Under the pieces are notes generated by a model, which was not told the origin of the DNA, made no database searches, and saw only the letters and a program-made list of their open reading frames with translations. From Micromonospora narathiwatensis (lineage in GTDB: Bacteria > Actinomycetota > Actinomycetes > Mycobacteriales > Micromonosporaceae): 64,000 bases of DNA. The translations under genes and the position numbers were made by a program. Location: positions 5,890,001 to 5,954,000 of the forward strand of contig NZ_LT594324.1 of assembly GCF_900089605.1 (NCBI RefSeq). The letters are read 5' to 3'. This document shows, piece after piece, positions 1-9,143 of this stretch. The first letter of the stretch is position 1. The number at the start of each line of letters is the position of its first letter.

Positions 1-1
1 G

Positions 2-637
2 ACCACTCCCGAACAGGCGCTCGCCGAGCTGTACGCCGGAAACCGTCGTTTCGTCACCGGCGTACCCCATCATCCGAATCAGGACGCCGGGCACCGGGCC
101 GCCGTCGCGGACGGCCAGCACCCCTTCGCGGTGATCGTCGGTTGCTCCGACTCCCGCCTCGCCGCCGAGATCATCTTCGACCGCGGCCTGGGCGACGTCT
201 TCGTGGTGCGGACCGCCGGCCACACCGTCGGCCCCGAGGTGCTCGGCAGCGTCGAGTACGCGATCACCGTGCTCGGCGTACCACTGGTCGTGGTGCTCGG
301 CCACGACTCCTGCGGGGCGGTGCAGGCCGCCCGGGACGCCGTCGCCACCGGCACCTCCCCGGCCGGGCACCTCGGTGCCGTGGTGGAGGCCGTCGTGCCC
401 AGCCTCCGCCGGGCCGCCCGGCAGGGCATCGAGGACGTGGACGGGATCGTCGACATCCACATCGCGCAGACGCTGGAGGCGCTGCTCGCCCGGTCCACCG
501 TGCTCGCCGAGCTGGTGTCCGCGGGCCGGTGCGCGGTGGCCGGCATGTCGTACCGGCTCAGCGCGGGCGAGGTGCGGATGGTGGCCGAGGTGCCCGCCGG
601 CACCCCGACCACGACGCTGACCGACGACGGCGACTAG
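2..637 (+). CDS. Beta-class carbonic anhydrase (5' truncated by window edge)
   Basis: Zinc enzyme interconverting CO2 and bicarbonate in the cytoplasm. The reading frame is open from base 2 and lacks its start. The zinc motif CSDSR lies in VIVGCSDSR, and the second zinc site HDSCGA follows about 55 residues later; together they give the Cys-Asp...His-Cys set of beta carbonic anhydrases. The remaining 211 residues fit the usual 200-220, so only a short N-terminus is missing. Its TAG stop shares the palindrome CTAG with the stop of the convergent gene, so the two coding regions overlap by 4 bp. Confidence 0.93.
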   Translation, partial: TTPEQALAELYAGNRRFVTGVPHHPNQDAGHRAAVADGQHPFAVIVGCSDSRLAAEIIFDRGLGDVFVVRTAGHTVGPEVLGSVEYAITVLGVPLVVVLGHDSCGAVQAARDAVATGTSPAGHLGAVVEAVVPSLRRAARQGIEDVDGIVDIHIAQTLEALLARSTVLAELVSAGRCAVAGMSYRLSAGEVRMVAEVPAGTPTTTLTDDGD

Positions 638-1653
638 AGCAACGACATGTGGACGTGATCGGTGTGGTTGGAGGGCCCGCTGTAGGACTTCCAGCCGGTC
701 GCCGGGAACCAGATCTGCCGGTTCCAGATCACGTAGTAGATGCCCAGCCGGTCCGCGTTGCGGATGAGGAAGGCGGCGACGTTGTTGCCGTACATCCGGG
801 TGTCGTTGTTGTGCCAGGGCGCGAAGCCGCTGTTCTGCAACGACCAGTCGCAGGCCCGGCCCTTCGGGTGCTCCCACGGGCCGCCGGACCGGTAGCAGCC
901 GGCGAAGCGGGTGAAACCGGCTCGCCGGACCTCCTTGTAGGCGTGCAGAGTGCGCGGGGTGATGCAGCCCGAGGTGGTGGGGTCCTTCTCGCTGCACGAC
1001 TCGGGCTTCCAGCCGCCGTCTGCGCTGCGACCGGGCCCGATCCGGGCCACCGGCGAGGTGGCCGAGACCAGACCGCCGGTGAAGCCACGCCCGCCGACCA
1101 GCGACAACGCCTTCTCCGCCGCGACCTTCTCCCGGGCCATCGCGTTCTTCTGCTTCTCCTGCTCGCGCACCTCGCCGTCGAGCGCGATCTTGGCCTGCTC
1201 CGCGCGGGTCTTCGCCGCGTTGACCTCCGCCAGCCGCTGCGCGTTGACCATGTTCAGCTCGTCGAGGGCGGCGGCCCGCCGGACGAAGGAGTCGGGTGTG
1301 TTGCTCTCCAACAGCATGGCCATCGCGCCGATCCGGCCGGTGCGGTACGACTGCGCGGCGATCTGGCCGACCTGCGGGCGCAGCGCGTCGAGTTCGGCCT
1401 GTGCCGCCCGTACCTCCAGGGCCAGTTGGAGTTGGCGCTGCTTCGACTTCTCCAGCTTCGCCTTGGCCTGAAGGTAGGCGCGGTTCGTGGCGTCGAGGAC
1501 GTCCGTGATGAGCGGAGGATCGTTGTCCTCCTCGTGCCCTGAAGGGGTGGGGTTGGCGGGCGCGGCCATGGCCGGGGTCGGCCCGGCGACGATGGCGAAC
1601 GCGGCGAGTACGGCCACCACGGGTGTCAACCAGTGGCGCAGGGGTGCCGTCAC
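634..1653 (-). CDS. Secreted coiled-coil peptidoglycan-hydrolase-like protein under a c-di-AMP riboswitch
   Basis: A 339-residue exported protein. Residues 1-30 form a signal peptide ending AMA|AP. Residues 50-185 are a long Ala/Glu/Gln/Lys-rich coiled coil like those before NlpC/P60 and M23 domains. The C-terminal domain (about 205-339) carries HPKGRACDW at 262-270 and TDHVH at 331-335, the zinc-ligand style of M15/ARB_07466-like peptidases. A direct role in cutting peptide stems is inferred. The GTG start is preceded by GGAAGGGAAC. The upstream c-di-AMP riboswitch is typical of actinobacterial cell-wall hydrolases and supports the assignment. Confidence 0.85.
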   Translation of the reverse strand: MTAPLRHWLTPVVAVLAAFAIVAGPTPAMAAPANPTPSGHEEDNDPPLITDVLDATNRAYLQAKAKLEKSKQRQLQLALEVRAAQAELDALRPQVGQIAAQSYRTGRIGAMAMLLESNTPDSFVRRAAALDELNMVNAQRLAEVNAAKTRAEQAKIALDGEVREQEKQKNAMAREKVAAEKALSLVGGRGFTGGLVSATSPVARIGPGRSADGGWKPESCSEKDPTTSGCITPRTLHAYKEVRRAGFTRFAGCYRSGGPWEHPKGRACDWSLQNSGFAPWHNNDTRMYGNNVAAFLIRNADRLGIYYVIWNRQIWFPATGWKSYSGPSNHTDHVHMSLL

Positions 1654-1671
1654 AGTGTTCCCTTCCGTCGA

Positions 1672-1813
1672 CCGCCGACCGGGTTAGCTGCCGGGTTCGG
1701 GACGGAAGTGGCCCCTACCGCTGGCGCGGATTCACCCCAGGTACCTGGTTCCCCGGCTCGCCTTCGAGCGATTGGGCGGTGGCACCGCAGGCGCCGCAGC
1801 GCGCCTTCGGCGG
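1672..1813 (-). promoter_or_regulatory. c-di-AMP (ydaO/yuaA) riboswitch
   Basis: Read on the minus strand, the leader contains the conserved blocks of this class in order: GAGCCGGGGAACC, GGGGTGAATC, a GTAGGGGCC segment, then CCCGAACCCGGCAGCTAACC. The closing helix P1 pairs CCGCCGA (1807-1813) with TCGGCGG (1672-1678). It ends about 20 bases before the GTG of the secreted hydrolase. In actinobacteria this element controls Rpf and NlpC/P60-type genes, and ligand binding usually switches expression off. The match is by recalled consensus, not a covariance-model search. Confidence 0.93.
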
Positions 1814-1942
1814 TGACCGGCAGCGACGTTACCTGACAGTCCCCGCGGCGATCTACGTCCGGAAGCCGACCAATAGCGCGATTTCGCCGTAGCCCTGCGT
1901 GACCAGCGTCGCGTTTCAAGCCGGCGGTCACGCTGCGGAGTT

Positions 1943-3259
1943 TCACCATGCGGCCTCCGTGCTCCCCGACGGTCCGCGCCGCCCCGCGACCGCCCCGCCG
2001 AGCGCCTCCAGGGCCTCGCCCCGCTCCGCCGGTGGCCGGGCCGCGGGCGGCCTCGCCGGCTCGGTGTCCGACCCGGCCCGCCGGCCGGCGGCGGTGACCA
2101 CCGCGGCCAGCCCGGTGGTCAGCGGTACGGCGGCCACCAGGCCGAGCGTGGCCACGATGCTGCGGACGATCTCCTGGGCCATGAACTCGCTGGTCAGGAT
2201 CTGGCTCAGCGGGCGGGAGTCGGCGACAAGCAGGAGCAGCAACGGCAGCGACGCGCCCGCGTACGCCAGCACGATCGTGTTGACCGTGGAGGCGATGTGC
2301 GCGCGGCCCACCCGGGTGGCCGCCCGGTAGAGCTGGATCCGGGACAGCCCCGGGTTCGCGTACGACAGCTCGGTGACCGTGGCGGCCTGGGTGACGGTGA
2401 CGTCGTCCAGGACGCCGAGGGAGCCGATGATGATGCCGGCCAGGAGCAGCCCGTGCAGGTCGACCTCGCCCTGGAACATCGACAGGGTGGTGGCGTCCTC
2501 GCTGCCGAAGCCGGTCAGATGGGTGGTCGCGGTGGCCACGGCGCCGAGCAGGCCGGTCAGTACCAGGCTGCCCAGGGTGCCGAGCACGGCCACCGAGGTC
2601 TGCGTGGTGATCCCGTGGGTCAGGTAGAGCACCACGAACATGATCAGCGCTGACCCGACGATGGCCACCAGCAGGGGCGGCTGGCCCGCGCCGATCCCCG
2701 GCAGCACGAAACCGAGCAGGATGGCGAAGCTCGCCACCAGGCCGCCCAGCGCGGCCAGCCCGCGCCAGCGGCCGAACGCGACGATGGCGGCGGCGAACAG
2801 TACGGCGAGCCAGACCAGTGGCGCGCCGCGCTGGTGTTCGGCGATCTGGTAGCTCTTCGCCGCCGGGTCGGCCGGGTCCGTCAGCTCGACCAGCACGACC
2901 GCGTCGCCCACCTCGACCCGGGGCGCGCCGGGTCCGGCCGGTAGGGGCACCTCGACCTGCCGCCCGGCGGCCGGGCCCTGCTCGGCGGTGACGGTGACCG
3001 TTCCGCACGGGCCGGTGGAGTCGCCCGGACCGCCCTCCGGCGTCTCCGCCGCCGGCGGGCAGGGCTCGGTCACCACCCGGGTCACCGTGCCGTGGTAGCG
3101 GGGCACGTCCGGGTCGGCCGTCGGCTCCCGGGTGTCCCGTGGCCAGAGCACGATCGCGGCGACCACGGTGAGCAGGAACAGTGGCACCACCGTCGCGACG
3201 AGGATCCGTCGTACCCCGGGCGGGGCGGACGGAGCGGGACGGGTGTGGTCGGCGCCCAT
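1943..3259 (-). CDS. YibE/F-like multipass membrane protein
   Basis: A 438-residue integral membrane protein. One N-terminal segment (about 19-40) precedes an extracytoplasmic domain (about 45-135). Six or more hydrophobic segments follow between about 140 and 385, then a charged Arg/Pro/Ala tail. The core, including FVVLYLTHGITTQTS, GEVDLHGLLLAG and DDVTVTQAATV, matches the YibE/F-like family. Function is unknown; a transport role is often presumed. ATG start with GGGAG upstream. It stands alone beside the copper locus and shares no operon with it. Confidence 0.88.
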   Translation of the reverse strand: MGADHTRPAPSAPPGVRRILVATVVPLFLLTVVAAIVLWPRDTREPTADPDVPRYHGTVTRVVTEPCPPAAETPEGGPGDSTGPCGTVTVTAEQGPAAGRQVEVPLPAGPGAPRVEVGDAVVLVELTDPADPAAKSYQIAEHQRGAPLVWLAVLFAAAIVAFGRWRGLAALGGLVASFAILLGFVLPGIGAGQPPLLVAIVGSALIMFVVLYLTHGITTQTSVAVLGTLGSLVLTGLLGAVATATTHLTGFGSEDATTLSMFQGEVDLHGLLLAGIIIGSLGVLDDVTVTQAATVTELSYANPGLSRIQLYRAATRVGRAHIASTVNTIVLAYAGASLPLLLLLVADSRPLSQILTSEFMAQEIVRSIVATLGLVAAVPLTTGLAAVVTAAGRRAGSDTEPARPPAARPPAERGEALEALGGAVAGRRGPSGSTEAAW

Positions 3260-3351
3260 GGCGAGACTCCCAACGATTCACAGCCGGACACGTGTCGCCG
3301 GGCCGGTGGTTCACCGTAGTCGGCCCTGCCGCACCGGCTAGCGTGGTCGGC

Positions 3352-3798
3352 GTGCGTACGGAGGCGGCGCTGACGACCGGGCGGTGGGTCCGGCTCCTGT
3401 TGCTGCTCTGCACGCTGGTCGGGTTGGCCGCCATGCACACCCTCGGGCACGGCGCGCACGGTGCCGCCGGCCGGTCCGGCGGGCATGACGGCGGGCACAT
3501 CGGCGGGCGCCCGGCCGCCGCCGCGCCGACCATGGTCGAGAGCTGTCCGGGCGACGGCTGTCACGCGGGTGTGCTGCCGCTACGTGACCTCGGCGGCGAC
3601 CCGTCCGGGTGGAGCGTGTGCCTGGCGGTTCTCGGCGCGTTCGCGGTGGCCCTGCTGGTCGCCGTGCTGCTACGGGCCGGGTCACGGCCCGGCGGGCTGA
3701 CCCTCGGCGGCCCGGCACGCGCCGCCCGCGGGCCGCGCGCCCCGCCGCCCCGGCCGTACGGGCTGCGCCTGGCGACGGCGTCGGTGCTGCGCAGATAG
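3352..3798 (+). CDS. Small His-rich membrane protein, DUF6153-like
   Basis: A 148-residue protein from the GTG at 3352, chosen because the frame upstream is poorly coding. A first membrane segment (about 13-30) runs into MHTLGHGAHG and a His/Gly-rich external stretch. Two cysteines follow in ESCPGDGCHAG, and a second membrane segment covers about 80-105. This layout resembles DUF6153 proteins, which often sit just before DUF305 lipoprotein genes, as here. A role in periplasmic copper handling is inferred from the His/Cys content and the neighbouring copper genes. Confidence 0.7.
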   Translation: MRTEAALTTGRWVRLLLLLCTLVGLAAMHTLGHGAHGAAGRSGGHDGGHIGGRPAAAAPTMVESCPGDGCHAGVLPLRDLGGDPSGWSVCLAVLGAFAVALLVAVLLRAGSRPGGLTLGGPARAARGPRAPPPRPYGLRLATASVLRR

Positions 3799-3883
3799 GA
3801 CGCCCCGGCGCGGGTGGACCGGAAGAACCGGTGACCCGCGTCCGCCGTCCGCTGCGTATCTTCCGACACCGAAAGGCTCAACC

Positions 3884-4513
3884 GTGTTCACTCGTACCCT
3901 TGTGCGTCGGGCCGCCCTGGCCGGCGCGACCGTCACCGCCGCGCTGGCCCTGGCCGCCTGCGGCGGTACCGACCATTCGACCGCCGGCTCCGGCCACGGC
4001 ACCGGCTCGGCGGGCAGCGGCTCGCCCTCCGCCGGGGCGTCGTTCGGCGACGCCGACGTGATGTTCGCCCAGCGGATGATTCCGCACCACCGGCAGGCCG
4101 TGGAGATGGCCGGGCTGGCCGAGGGCCGGGCCGCCGATCCGGAGGTGAAGAAGTTGGCCGGGCAGATCGAGGCGGCCCAGGCGCCGGAGATCGCCACCAT
4201 GACCGGCTGGCTCGCCGCCTGGGGCCGGCCGGTCCCGTCGGCGAGCGCCGGCCACGGCATGCCGGAGATGGATCACGGCATGCCGGGGATGATGTCCGAC
4301 GCCGACATGACGAAGCTGGCGGCGTCCTCCGGCGACGACTTCGACCGGCAGTTCCTGGCCATGATGATCGCCCATCACGAGGGCGCGCTCGCGATGGCCG
4401 AGGACGAGCTGGCCGGGGGCGCCAACCCGGAGGCCAGGGCGCTCGCCCAGCGGATCGTCGACGCCCAGCAGGCCGAGATCGAGGCCATGCGGAAGCTGCT
4501 CGACCGGCGCTGA
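3884..4513 (+). CDS. DUF305 lipoprotein
   Basis: A 209-residue lipoprotein with lipobox LAAC at about residues 23-26. The DUF305 core has two helical halves, MIPHHRQAVEMA and MIAHHEGALAMAEDE, a ferritin-like arrangement. A Met/His-rich link between them (HGMPEMDHGMPGMM) is typical of copper-locus members and could bind Cu(I). GTG start preceded by GAAAGG. It lies upstream of and convergent to csoR. Metal binding is inferred from composition; no enzymatic activity is established for the family. Confidence 0.92.
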   Translation: MFTRTLVRRAALAGATVTAALALAACGGTDHSTAGSGHGTGSAGSGSPSAGASFGDADVMFAQRMIPHHRQAVEMAGLAEGRAADPEVKKLAGQIEAAQAPEIATMTGWLAAWGRPVPSASAGHGMPEMDHGMPGMMSDADMTKLAASSGDDFDRQFLAMMIAHHEGALAMAEDELAGGANPEARALAQRIVDAQQAEIEAMRKLLDRR

Positions 4514-4522
4514 GGCCCGTAC

Positions 4523-4565
4523 GCGTCGGGTGCCGGGGTCGCTCGCCGGCCCGGGCACCCGACGC
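4523..4565. terminator. Bidirectional hairpin between DUF305 and csoR genes
   Basis: Perfect 12-bp inverted repeat GCGTCGGGTGCC / GGCACCCGACGC with a 19-base loop, just after the DUF305 stop and before the convergent csoR end. It lacks a U-tract, as is usual for actinomycetes. Confidence 0.75.
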
Positions 4566-4691
4566 TGGCCGGCTTCGGCAGCCTGTGGGTCGCTGGCGCG
4601 GGAGCTCATGCCGCTCGTTTCGGAGCTGATGTCACAGACGGGTCGGCCCGTCCGGATTCGCGCCCGCCATCGCGTTCGTGGCGGTCTCTGG

Positions 4692-4991
4692 TCAGCCGCG
4701 CTTCATCAGCCGGCCGACGGCGGCCATCATCTCGGTGGCCATCTCGTCGGCGCGGCCCTCGGCGGCGCCCTCCCGCATGCAGTGCCGGGCGTGCCCGTCG
4801 AGCAGGCCGAGCCCGACCTTGTCCAGGGCGGCCTGGATGGCGGAGATCTGGGTCAGCACGTCGATGCAGTAGCGGTCGTCCTCGACCATCTTCTCGATGC
4901 CGCGGACCTGCCCCTCGATTCGGCGGAGCCGCGCGAGCAGCTGGTCCTTGCTGGCGGTGTAGCCCCGGGCCGGGGTCGTCGGTGCGGTCAT
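4692..4991 (-). CDS. csoR: CsoR-type copper-sensing repressor
   Basis: A 99-residue all-helical metalloregulator. The Cu(I) ligands are all present with classical spacing: Cys42 (RYCIDVL), His67 and Cys71 (DGHARHCM). Copper binding releases DNA in this family. It is divergent from copZ, and the gap contains CsoR-style C/G-run palindromes, so it very likely represses both itself and copZ-copA. Related nickel and formaldehyde sensors (RcnR, FrmR) differ in their ligand set, and the neighbouring genes support copper. Confidence 0.93.
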   Translation of the reverse strand: MTAPTTPARGYTASKDQLLARLRRIEGQVRGIEKMVEDDRYCIDVLTQISAIQAALDKVGLGLLDGHARHCMREGAAEGRADEMATEMMAAVGRLMKRG

Positions 4992-5007
4992 GAAGACGAG
5001 GATAGCG

Positions 5008-5115
5008 TACCCCTCGGGGGTATGTTATGTTCCTCCCGGAGGCCGATACCCCCACCGGGTAGCGGTAACAGAAGAGTGGCAGCCGTCTCTCCTCCAATTA
5101 CCCCCAGGGGGTATA
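5008..5115. promoter_or_regulatory. CsoR operator cluster between csoR and copZ
   Basis: Three related sites lie in the divergent promoter region. TACCCCTCGGGGGTA spans 5008-5022, a looser ATACCCCC-N-CGGGTA spans 5046-5061, and TACCCCCAGGGGGTA spans 5099-5113. They match the C-run/G-run inverted repeat bound by CsoR proteins. The third is about 30 bp before the copZ start and the first is 16 bp before csoR, so each gene has its own operator. Confidence 0.85.
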
Positions 5116-5146
5116 GGGTCGAAGGCGGCGGGAAGGGAGATTCGCC

Positions 5147-5356
5147 ATGGTCACCACCATGTACCAGGTGCAGGGCATGACCTGCGGGCACTGTGTCAAC
5201 TCGGTCAACGCCGAGGTGGGCGCGATTCCGGGCGTCAGCGACGTCCAGGTCGACCTGGCCTCCGGCCGGGTCACCGTCACCAGTGAGAGCCCGTTGGACA
5301 CGGACACCGTCCGCGCCGCCGTGGACGAGGCCGGATACGACCTCGTCGGGGCGTGA
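5147..5356 (+). CDS. copZ: Heavy-metal-associated copper chaperone
   Basis: A 69-residue single HMA domain. The metal site GMTCGHC places the ligands at Cys13 and Cys16, and the predicted fold is the usual beta-alpha-beta-beta-alpha-beta. Such proteins carry Cu(I) in the cytoplasm to CopA. ATG start with GGGAAGGGAG upstream. It is first in a copZ - HVHP protein - copA operon behind CsoR operators. Confidence 0.93.
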   Translation: MVTTMYQVQGMTCGHCVNSVNAEVGAIPGVSDVQVDLASGRVTVTSESPLDTDTVRAAVDEAGYDLVGA

Positions 5357-5392
5357 CGGGTCCGCCGGACCCGAAGGAACCGAGGTAACACC

Positions 5393-6352
5393 ATGAACAC
5401 GGCGACGAAGCTGAGCGGCTTCACTCTCGGCCTCGCGGCGGTGTTCGGCACGGCGTACGGGGTCGGCCAGCTGACCGGCCCCGTCACCCCGGCCGCCGAG
5501 ACCCGCCACGACGCCACCGAAGCCGGCCACACCGGCGACGGCCACGCGGCCACCGCCACCGACCACCTGCCCGGCGGACTGCTCGTCTCCGACCGTGGCT
5601 ACACCCTGCAACCGGTGACCGCCCCCGCCGGCGAGTTCGCCTTCCGGATCACCGGACCCGACGGTCGGCCGGTCACCCGCTACGACGTCGCGCACGACAA
5701 GCGCATGCACCTGATCGTCGCCCGCCGCGACCTCTCCGGCTTCCGGCACGTACACCCGGAGCTGGCCGCCGACGGCACCTGGCGGGTCGCCTCGCCGCTC
5801 GCCGGCCCCGGCGTCTGGCGGGCGTTCGCCGACTTCACCCCGACCGGCGCCGACCCGCTGACGCTCGGGGTCGACGTCACCGTCCCCGGCGAGCTGGCGG
5901 AACGGCCGCTGCCCGCGCCCGCCACCAGCACCACCGTCGACGGCTACACCATCACCCTGAGCGGGGCCCCGCAGCCCGGCCGCACCAGCCGGCTCACCCT
6001 GACGATCAGTCGGGACGGGCGACCGGTCACCGACCTCCAGCCCTATCTCGGGGCGTACGGGCACCTGGTGGCGCTGCGACAGGGCGACCTGGCGTACCTG
6101 CACGTGCACCCGGAGGGCACGCCCGGCGACGGGCGGACCCCGGCCGGGCCCGCGGTCACCTTCGCCGCCGAGGTGCCCTCGGCCGGGACGTACCGCCTCT
6201 TCCTGGACTTCCGGCACGGCGACGCGGTGCACACCGCGGAGTTCACCGTCGTGGCCGGCGACCAGGCCGTACCGGCGCCGGACGCGCCGGCCACCACCAC
6301 CGCACCGACCCCGGACGCCGGGCACGGCGTCCCCGGTCACGGGCACAATTGA
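5393..6352 (+). CDS. Secreted HVHP-motif protein of the copper operon
   Basis: A 319-residue exported protein with a hydrophobic segment at about 8-28 and no cytoplasmic metal-domain signature. A His-rich stretch follows, then two beta-rich halves. Each half contains an HVHPE motif (FRHVHPELA at about residue 118 and LHVHPEGT at about 238). The tail is Thr/Pro/Ala-rich with a HGVPGHGHN end. The duplicated HVHP and the position between copZ and copA suggest extracytoplasmic copper binding. Good Shine-Dalgarno sequence before the ATG. I recognise it as a recurrent actinobacterial copper-locus protein but know no established activity. Confidence 0.72.
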   Translation: MNTATKLSGFTLGLAAVFGTAYGVGQLTGPVTPAAETRHDATEAGHTGDGHAATATDHLPGGLLVSDRGYTLQPVTAPAGEFAFRITGPDGRPVTRYDVAHDKRMHLIVARRDLSGFRHVHPELAADGTWRVASPLAGPGVWRAFADFTPTGADPLTLGVDVTVPGELAERPLPAPATSTTVDGYTITLSGAPQPGRTSRLTLTISRDGRPVTDLQPYLGAYGHLVALRQGDLAYLHVHPEGTPGDGRTPAGPAVTFAAEVPSAGTYRLFLDFRHGDAVHTAEFTVVAGDQAVPAPDAPATTTAPTPDAGHGVPGHGHN

Positions 6353-6366
6353 CCGGAGGTGCCGCG

Positions 6367-8616
6367 ATGACATCGACCGCCAAACCACTGCCGGTCGCGC
6401 CGAACCGGATCGAACTCGCGATCGGCGGCATGACCTGCGCCTCCTGCGCCGCCCGGATCGAGAAGAAGCTCAACCGGATGGACGGCGTCGAGGCCACGGT
6501 CAACTACGCCACCGAGAAGGCCACCGTCCAGTACGCCGACGCGGTCACCCCGGACGACCTGATCGCCACCGTGGAGAAGACCGGCTACACCGCCGTCGTG
6601 CCGCCGCCCGCCACGGCCGCCGAGGCGACCGTCGAGCCGGTGGACGAGCTGCGCGGGCTGCGTACCCGGCTGTGGGTGTCGGTCGCGCTCGCCGTACCGG
6701 TGATCCTGCTGGCCATGGTGCCGGCCTGGCAGTTCACCTACTGGCAGTGGCTGTCGCTGACCCTGGCCGCCCCGGTCGTGGTCTACGGCGGGCTGCCGTT
6801 CCACCGGGCCGCCTGGATCAACCTGCGGCACGGCGCGGCGACGATGGACACGCTGGTGTCGCTCGGCACCCTCGCCGCGTTCGGCTGGTCGCTCTGGGCG
6901 CTGTTCCTCGGCGATGCCGGGATGCCCGGGATGACACACCCGTTCCGCCTCGACATCACCCGCACCGACGGGGCCGGCAACATCTACCTGGAGGCGGCGG
7001 CCGGGGTGACCGTCTTCATCCTGGCCGGGCGCTACTTCGAGGCCCGGTCCAAGCGGACCGCCGGCGCCGCCCTGCGGGCCCTGCTGGAGTTGGGCGCCAA
7101 GGACGTCGCCGTGCTCCGCGGCGACCGGGAGACCCGGATCCCGGTGGACCAGCTCGCGGTCGGGGACCGGTTCGTGGTCCGGCCCGGCGAGAAGGTCGCC
7201 ACCGACGGCGTGATCGAGGAGGGCACCTCGGCGGTCGACGCCAGCATGCTCACCGGCGAGTCCGTGCCGGTCGAGGTCGGGCCCGGCGACACCGTCGTCG
7301 GCGCCACGGTCAACGCCGGCGGCCGGCTGGTCGTCCGGGCCACCCGGGTCGGCGGCGACACCCAGCTCGCCCAGATGGCGAAGCTGGTCGAGGCGGCGCA
7401 GACCGGCAAGGCGGCCGTGCAGCGGCTCGCCGACCGGATCTCCGGGGTCTTCGTGCCGATCGTGATCGCCCTGGCCGCCGGCACGCTGGGCTGGTGGCTC
7501 GGCAGTGGGGCAGGTACGACCGCCGCCTTCACCGCGGCGGTGGCCGTGCTGATCATCGCCTGCCCGTGCGCCCTCGGGCTGGCCACGCCGACCGCGCTGC
7601 TGGTCGGCACCGGGCGGGGCGCCCAGCTCGGCATCCTGATCAAGGGGCCGGAGGTGCTGGAGTCCACCCGCCAGGTCGACACCGTGGTGCTGGACAAGAC
7701 CGGCACGGTGACCACCGGGCGGATGACCCTGGTCGACGTGCTCCCCGCCGCCGGTCAGGACGCCGACGAGCTGCTGCGGCTGGCCGGCGCGCTGGAGGCC
7801 GCCTCCGAGCACCCGATCGCCCGGGCGGTCGCCGACGGCGCGGCGCAGGCCGGACCGGTGCCGGCGGTCACCGGTTTCGCCAACGTCGAAGGGCTCGGCG
7901 TGACCGGGTCGGTCGACGGCCGGGACGTGGTGGTCGGGCGGCTCCGGCTGCTGCGGGAACGGGGTCTCGACGTACCGGAGGAGGTCGTCCGGGCGGCGAC
8001 CGACGCGGAGGCCGCCGGCCGGACGGCGATCCTCGCCGGCTGGGCGGGCCGGGCCCGAGGCGTGCTCGCGGTGGCCGACGTGGTGAAACCGACCAGTCGG
8101 GCCGCCGTCGCGCGACTGCGCGAGCTGGGGCTCACCCCGATCCTGCTCACCGGCGACAACGCCACGGTCGCCCGGGCGGTGGCCGCCGAGGTCGGCATCG
8201 ACCAGGTGATCGCCGAAGTGCTGCCGGCCGACAAGGTCGACGCGGTACGCCGGCTCCAGGACGAGGGGCGGACGGTCGCCATGATCGGTGACGGGATCAA
8301 CGACGCCGCCGCACTGGCCCAGGCCGACCTGGGGCTGGCCATGGGCACCGGCACCGACGTGGCGATCGAGGCGTCCGACCTGACCCTGGTCCGGGGCGAC
8401 CTGATGGCGGCCGTCGACGCCATCCGGCTCTCCCGACGGACGCTGGGCATCATCAAGGGCAACCTGTTCTGGGCCTTCGCCTACAACGTGGCCGCCCTGC
8501 CGCTGGCCGCCGCCGGCCTGCTCAACCCGATGATCGCCGGTGCCGCGATGGCCTTCTCGTCGGTCTTCGTGGTGGCGAACAGCCTCCGGCTGCGGCGCTT
8601 CCGCCCGGTCGACTGA
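6367..8616 (+). CDS. copA: Cu(I)-exporting P1B-type ATPase
   Basis: A 749-residue copper efflux pump. One N-terminal HMA domain carries Cys24 and Cys27 (GMTCASCAA). The actuator motif TGES is at 296-299, the metal-channel CPC at 399-401 (CPCALG), and the phosphorylation site DKTGTVT starts at Asp443. The HP motif (SEHPIA) and [10 protein letters not shown] hinge follow. CPC plus the N-terminal CxxC indicates Cu(I)/Ag(I) specificity. An in-frame TTG at 6349 would overlap the upstream stop; the ATG at 6367 has GGAGG at ideal spacing and was preferred. Confidence 0.95.
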   Translation: MTSTAKPLPVAPNRIELAIGGMTCASCAARIEKKLNRMDGVEATVNYATEKATVQYADAVTPDDLIATVEKTGYTAVVPPPATAAEATVEPVDELRGLRTRLWVSVALAVPVILLAMVPAWQFTYWQWLSLTLAAPVVVYGGLPFHRAAWINLRHGAATMDTLVSLGTLAAFGWSLWALFLGDAGMPGMTHPFRLDITRTDGAGNIYLEAAAGVTVFILAGRYFEARSKRTAGAALRALLELGAKDVAVLRGDRETRIPVDQLAVGDRFVVRPGEKVATDGVIEEGTSAVDASMLTGESVPVEVGPGDTVVGATVNAGGRLVVRATRVGGDTQLAQMAKLVEAAQTGKAAVQRLADRISGVFVPIVIALAAGTLGWWLGSGAGTTAAFTAAVAVLIIACPCALGLATPTALLVGTGRGAQLGILIKGPEVLESTRQVDTVVLDKTGTVTTGRMTLVDVLPAAGQDADELLRLAGALEAASEHPIARAVADGAAQAGPVPAVTGFANVEGLGVTGSVDGRDVVVGRLRLLRERGLDVPEEVVRAATDAEAAGRTAILAGWAGRARGVLAVADVVKPTSRAAVARLRELGLTPILLTGDNATVARAVAAEVGIDQVIAEVLPADKVDAVRRLQDEGRTVAMIGDGINDAAALAQADLGLAMGTGTDVAIEASDLTLVRGDLMAAVDAIRLSRRTLGIIKGNLFWAFAYNVAALPLAAAGLLNPMIAGAAMAFSSVFVVANSLRLRRFRPVD

Positions 8617-8628
8617 GGGGCCCGACCC

Positions 8629-8660
8629 GCCGCCGGCCCGGTCCGTCCGGAGCCGGCGGC
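8629..8660 (+). terminator. Hairpin after copA
   Basis: Inverted repeat GCCGCCGGC / GCCGGCGGC about 12 bases after the copA stop; no U-tract. Confidence 0.6.
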
Positions 8661-8752
8661 GCGGCCGTTCATCCCGGTGAGCGCCGGTGGGTTGAGCCAC
8701 CGGCGGGCGGGGTACCCCCAGCACGTCACGGAAACTGCGAGTGGAGGTTCCC

Positions 8753-8926
8753 ATGGGCATGGACGACAAGATCAACAATACGGCCGAGAAGACCGCCGGC
8801 AAGGTCAAGGAGGGTGCCGGTCGGGCCACCGACAACGAGCGCCTCGAGGCCGAGGGCCGCACCGACCAGGCCAAGGCCGACCTCAAGCAGGCCGGTGAGA
8901 AGGTCAAGGACGCCTTCAGGAGCTGA
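8753..8926 (+). CDS. CsbD-family small stress protein
   Basis: A 57-residue highly charged protein with the CsbD pattern: NNTAEKTAGKVKEGAG followed by DNERLEAEGRTDQAKADLKQ. Family members are abundant general-stress proteins of unknown mechanism. A GTG at 8741 is in frame, but GTGGAGG there is the ribosome site for the ATG at 8753. Followed immediately by a strong terminator. Confidence 0.92.
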   Translation: MGMDDKINNTAEKTAGKVKEGAGRATDNERLEAEGRTDQAKADLKQAGEKVKDAFRS

Positions 8927-8940
8927 CGTGTCGCCAGACC

Positions 8941-8971
8941 ACGCCGGGCCGGCAGCACGCCGGCCCGGCGT
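8941..8971 (+). terminator. Strong hairpin after the csbD-like gene
   Basis: Perfect 13-bp stem ACGCCGGGCCGGC / GCCGGCCCGGCGT with a 5-base loop, 14 bases after the stop codon. Confidence 0.85.
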
Positions 8972-9088
8972 TCCGCGTGGACCCTGCGCCCGCCGTCGTG
9001 CCGTTCCGGTCGCCGGACCGGATCGGCGGTACGTGGCTTGACCGACCCTTTTGGAAGGTGGATGTCGGCTCGCCTTCGGTCATCGTGG

Positions 9089-9114
9089 TTCGCATCGAGC
9101 GCCTAGGATGCGAA
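9089..9114 (+). promoter_or_regulatory. Inverted repeat upstream of the toxin cassette
   Basis: TTCGCATC / GATGCGAA arms (8 bp, 10-base spacer) about 30 bp before the first gene of the WXG100/EndoU cassette. A TAGGAT box overlaps its right arm and could be the -10 element, so the repeat is a candidate operator. Confidence 0.5.
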
Positions 9115-9143
9115 GCGACCTCGACCCCGGAGGGAGCCACCCC

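Noticed and set aside
6337..8958. Very long open frame on the minus strand opposite copA
   Set aside because: Composition is Gly/Arg/Asp/His-rich with no domain or start signals; it mirrors the copper ATPase codons.
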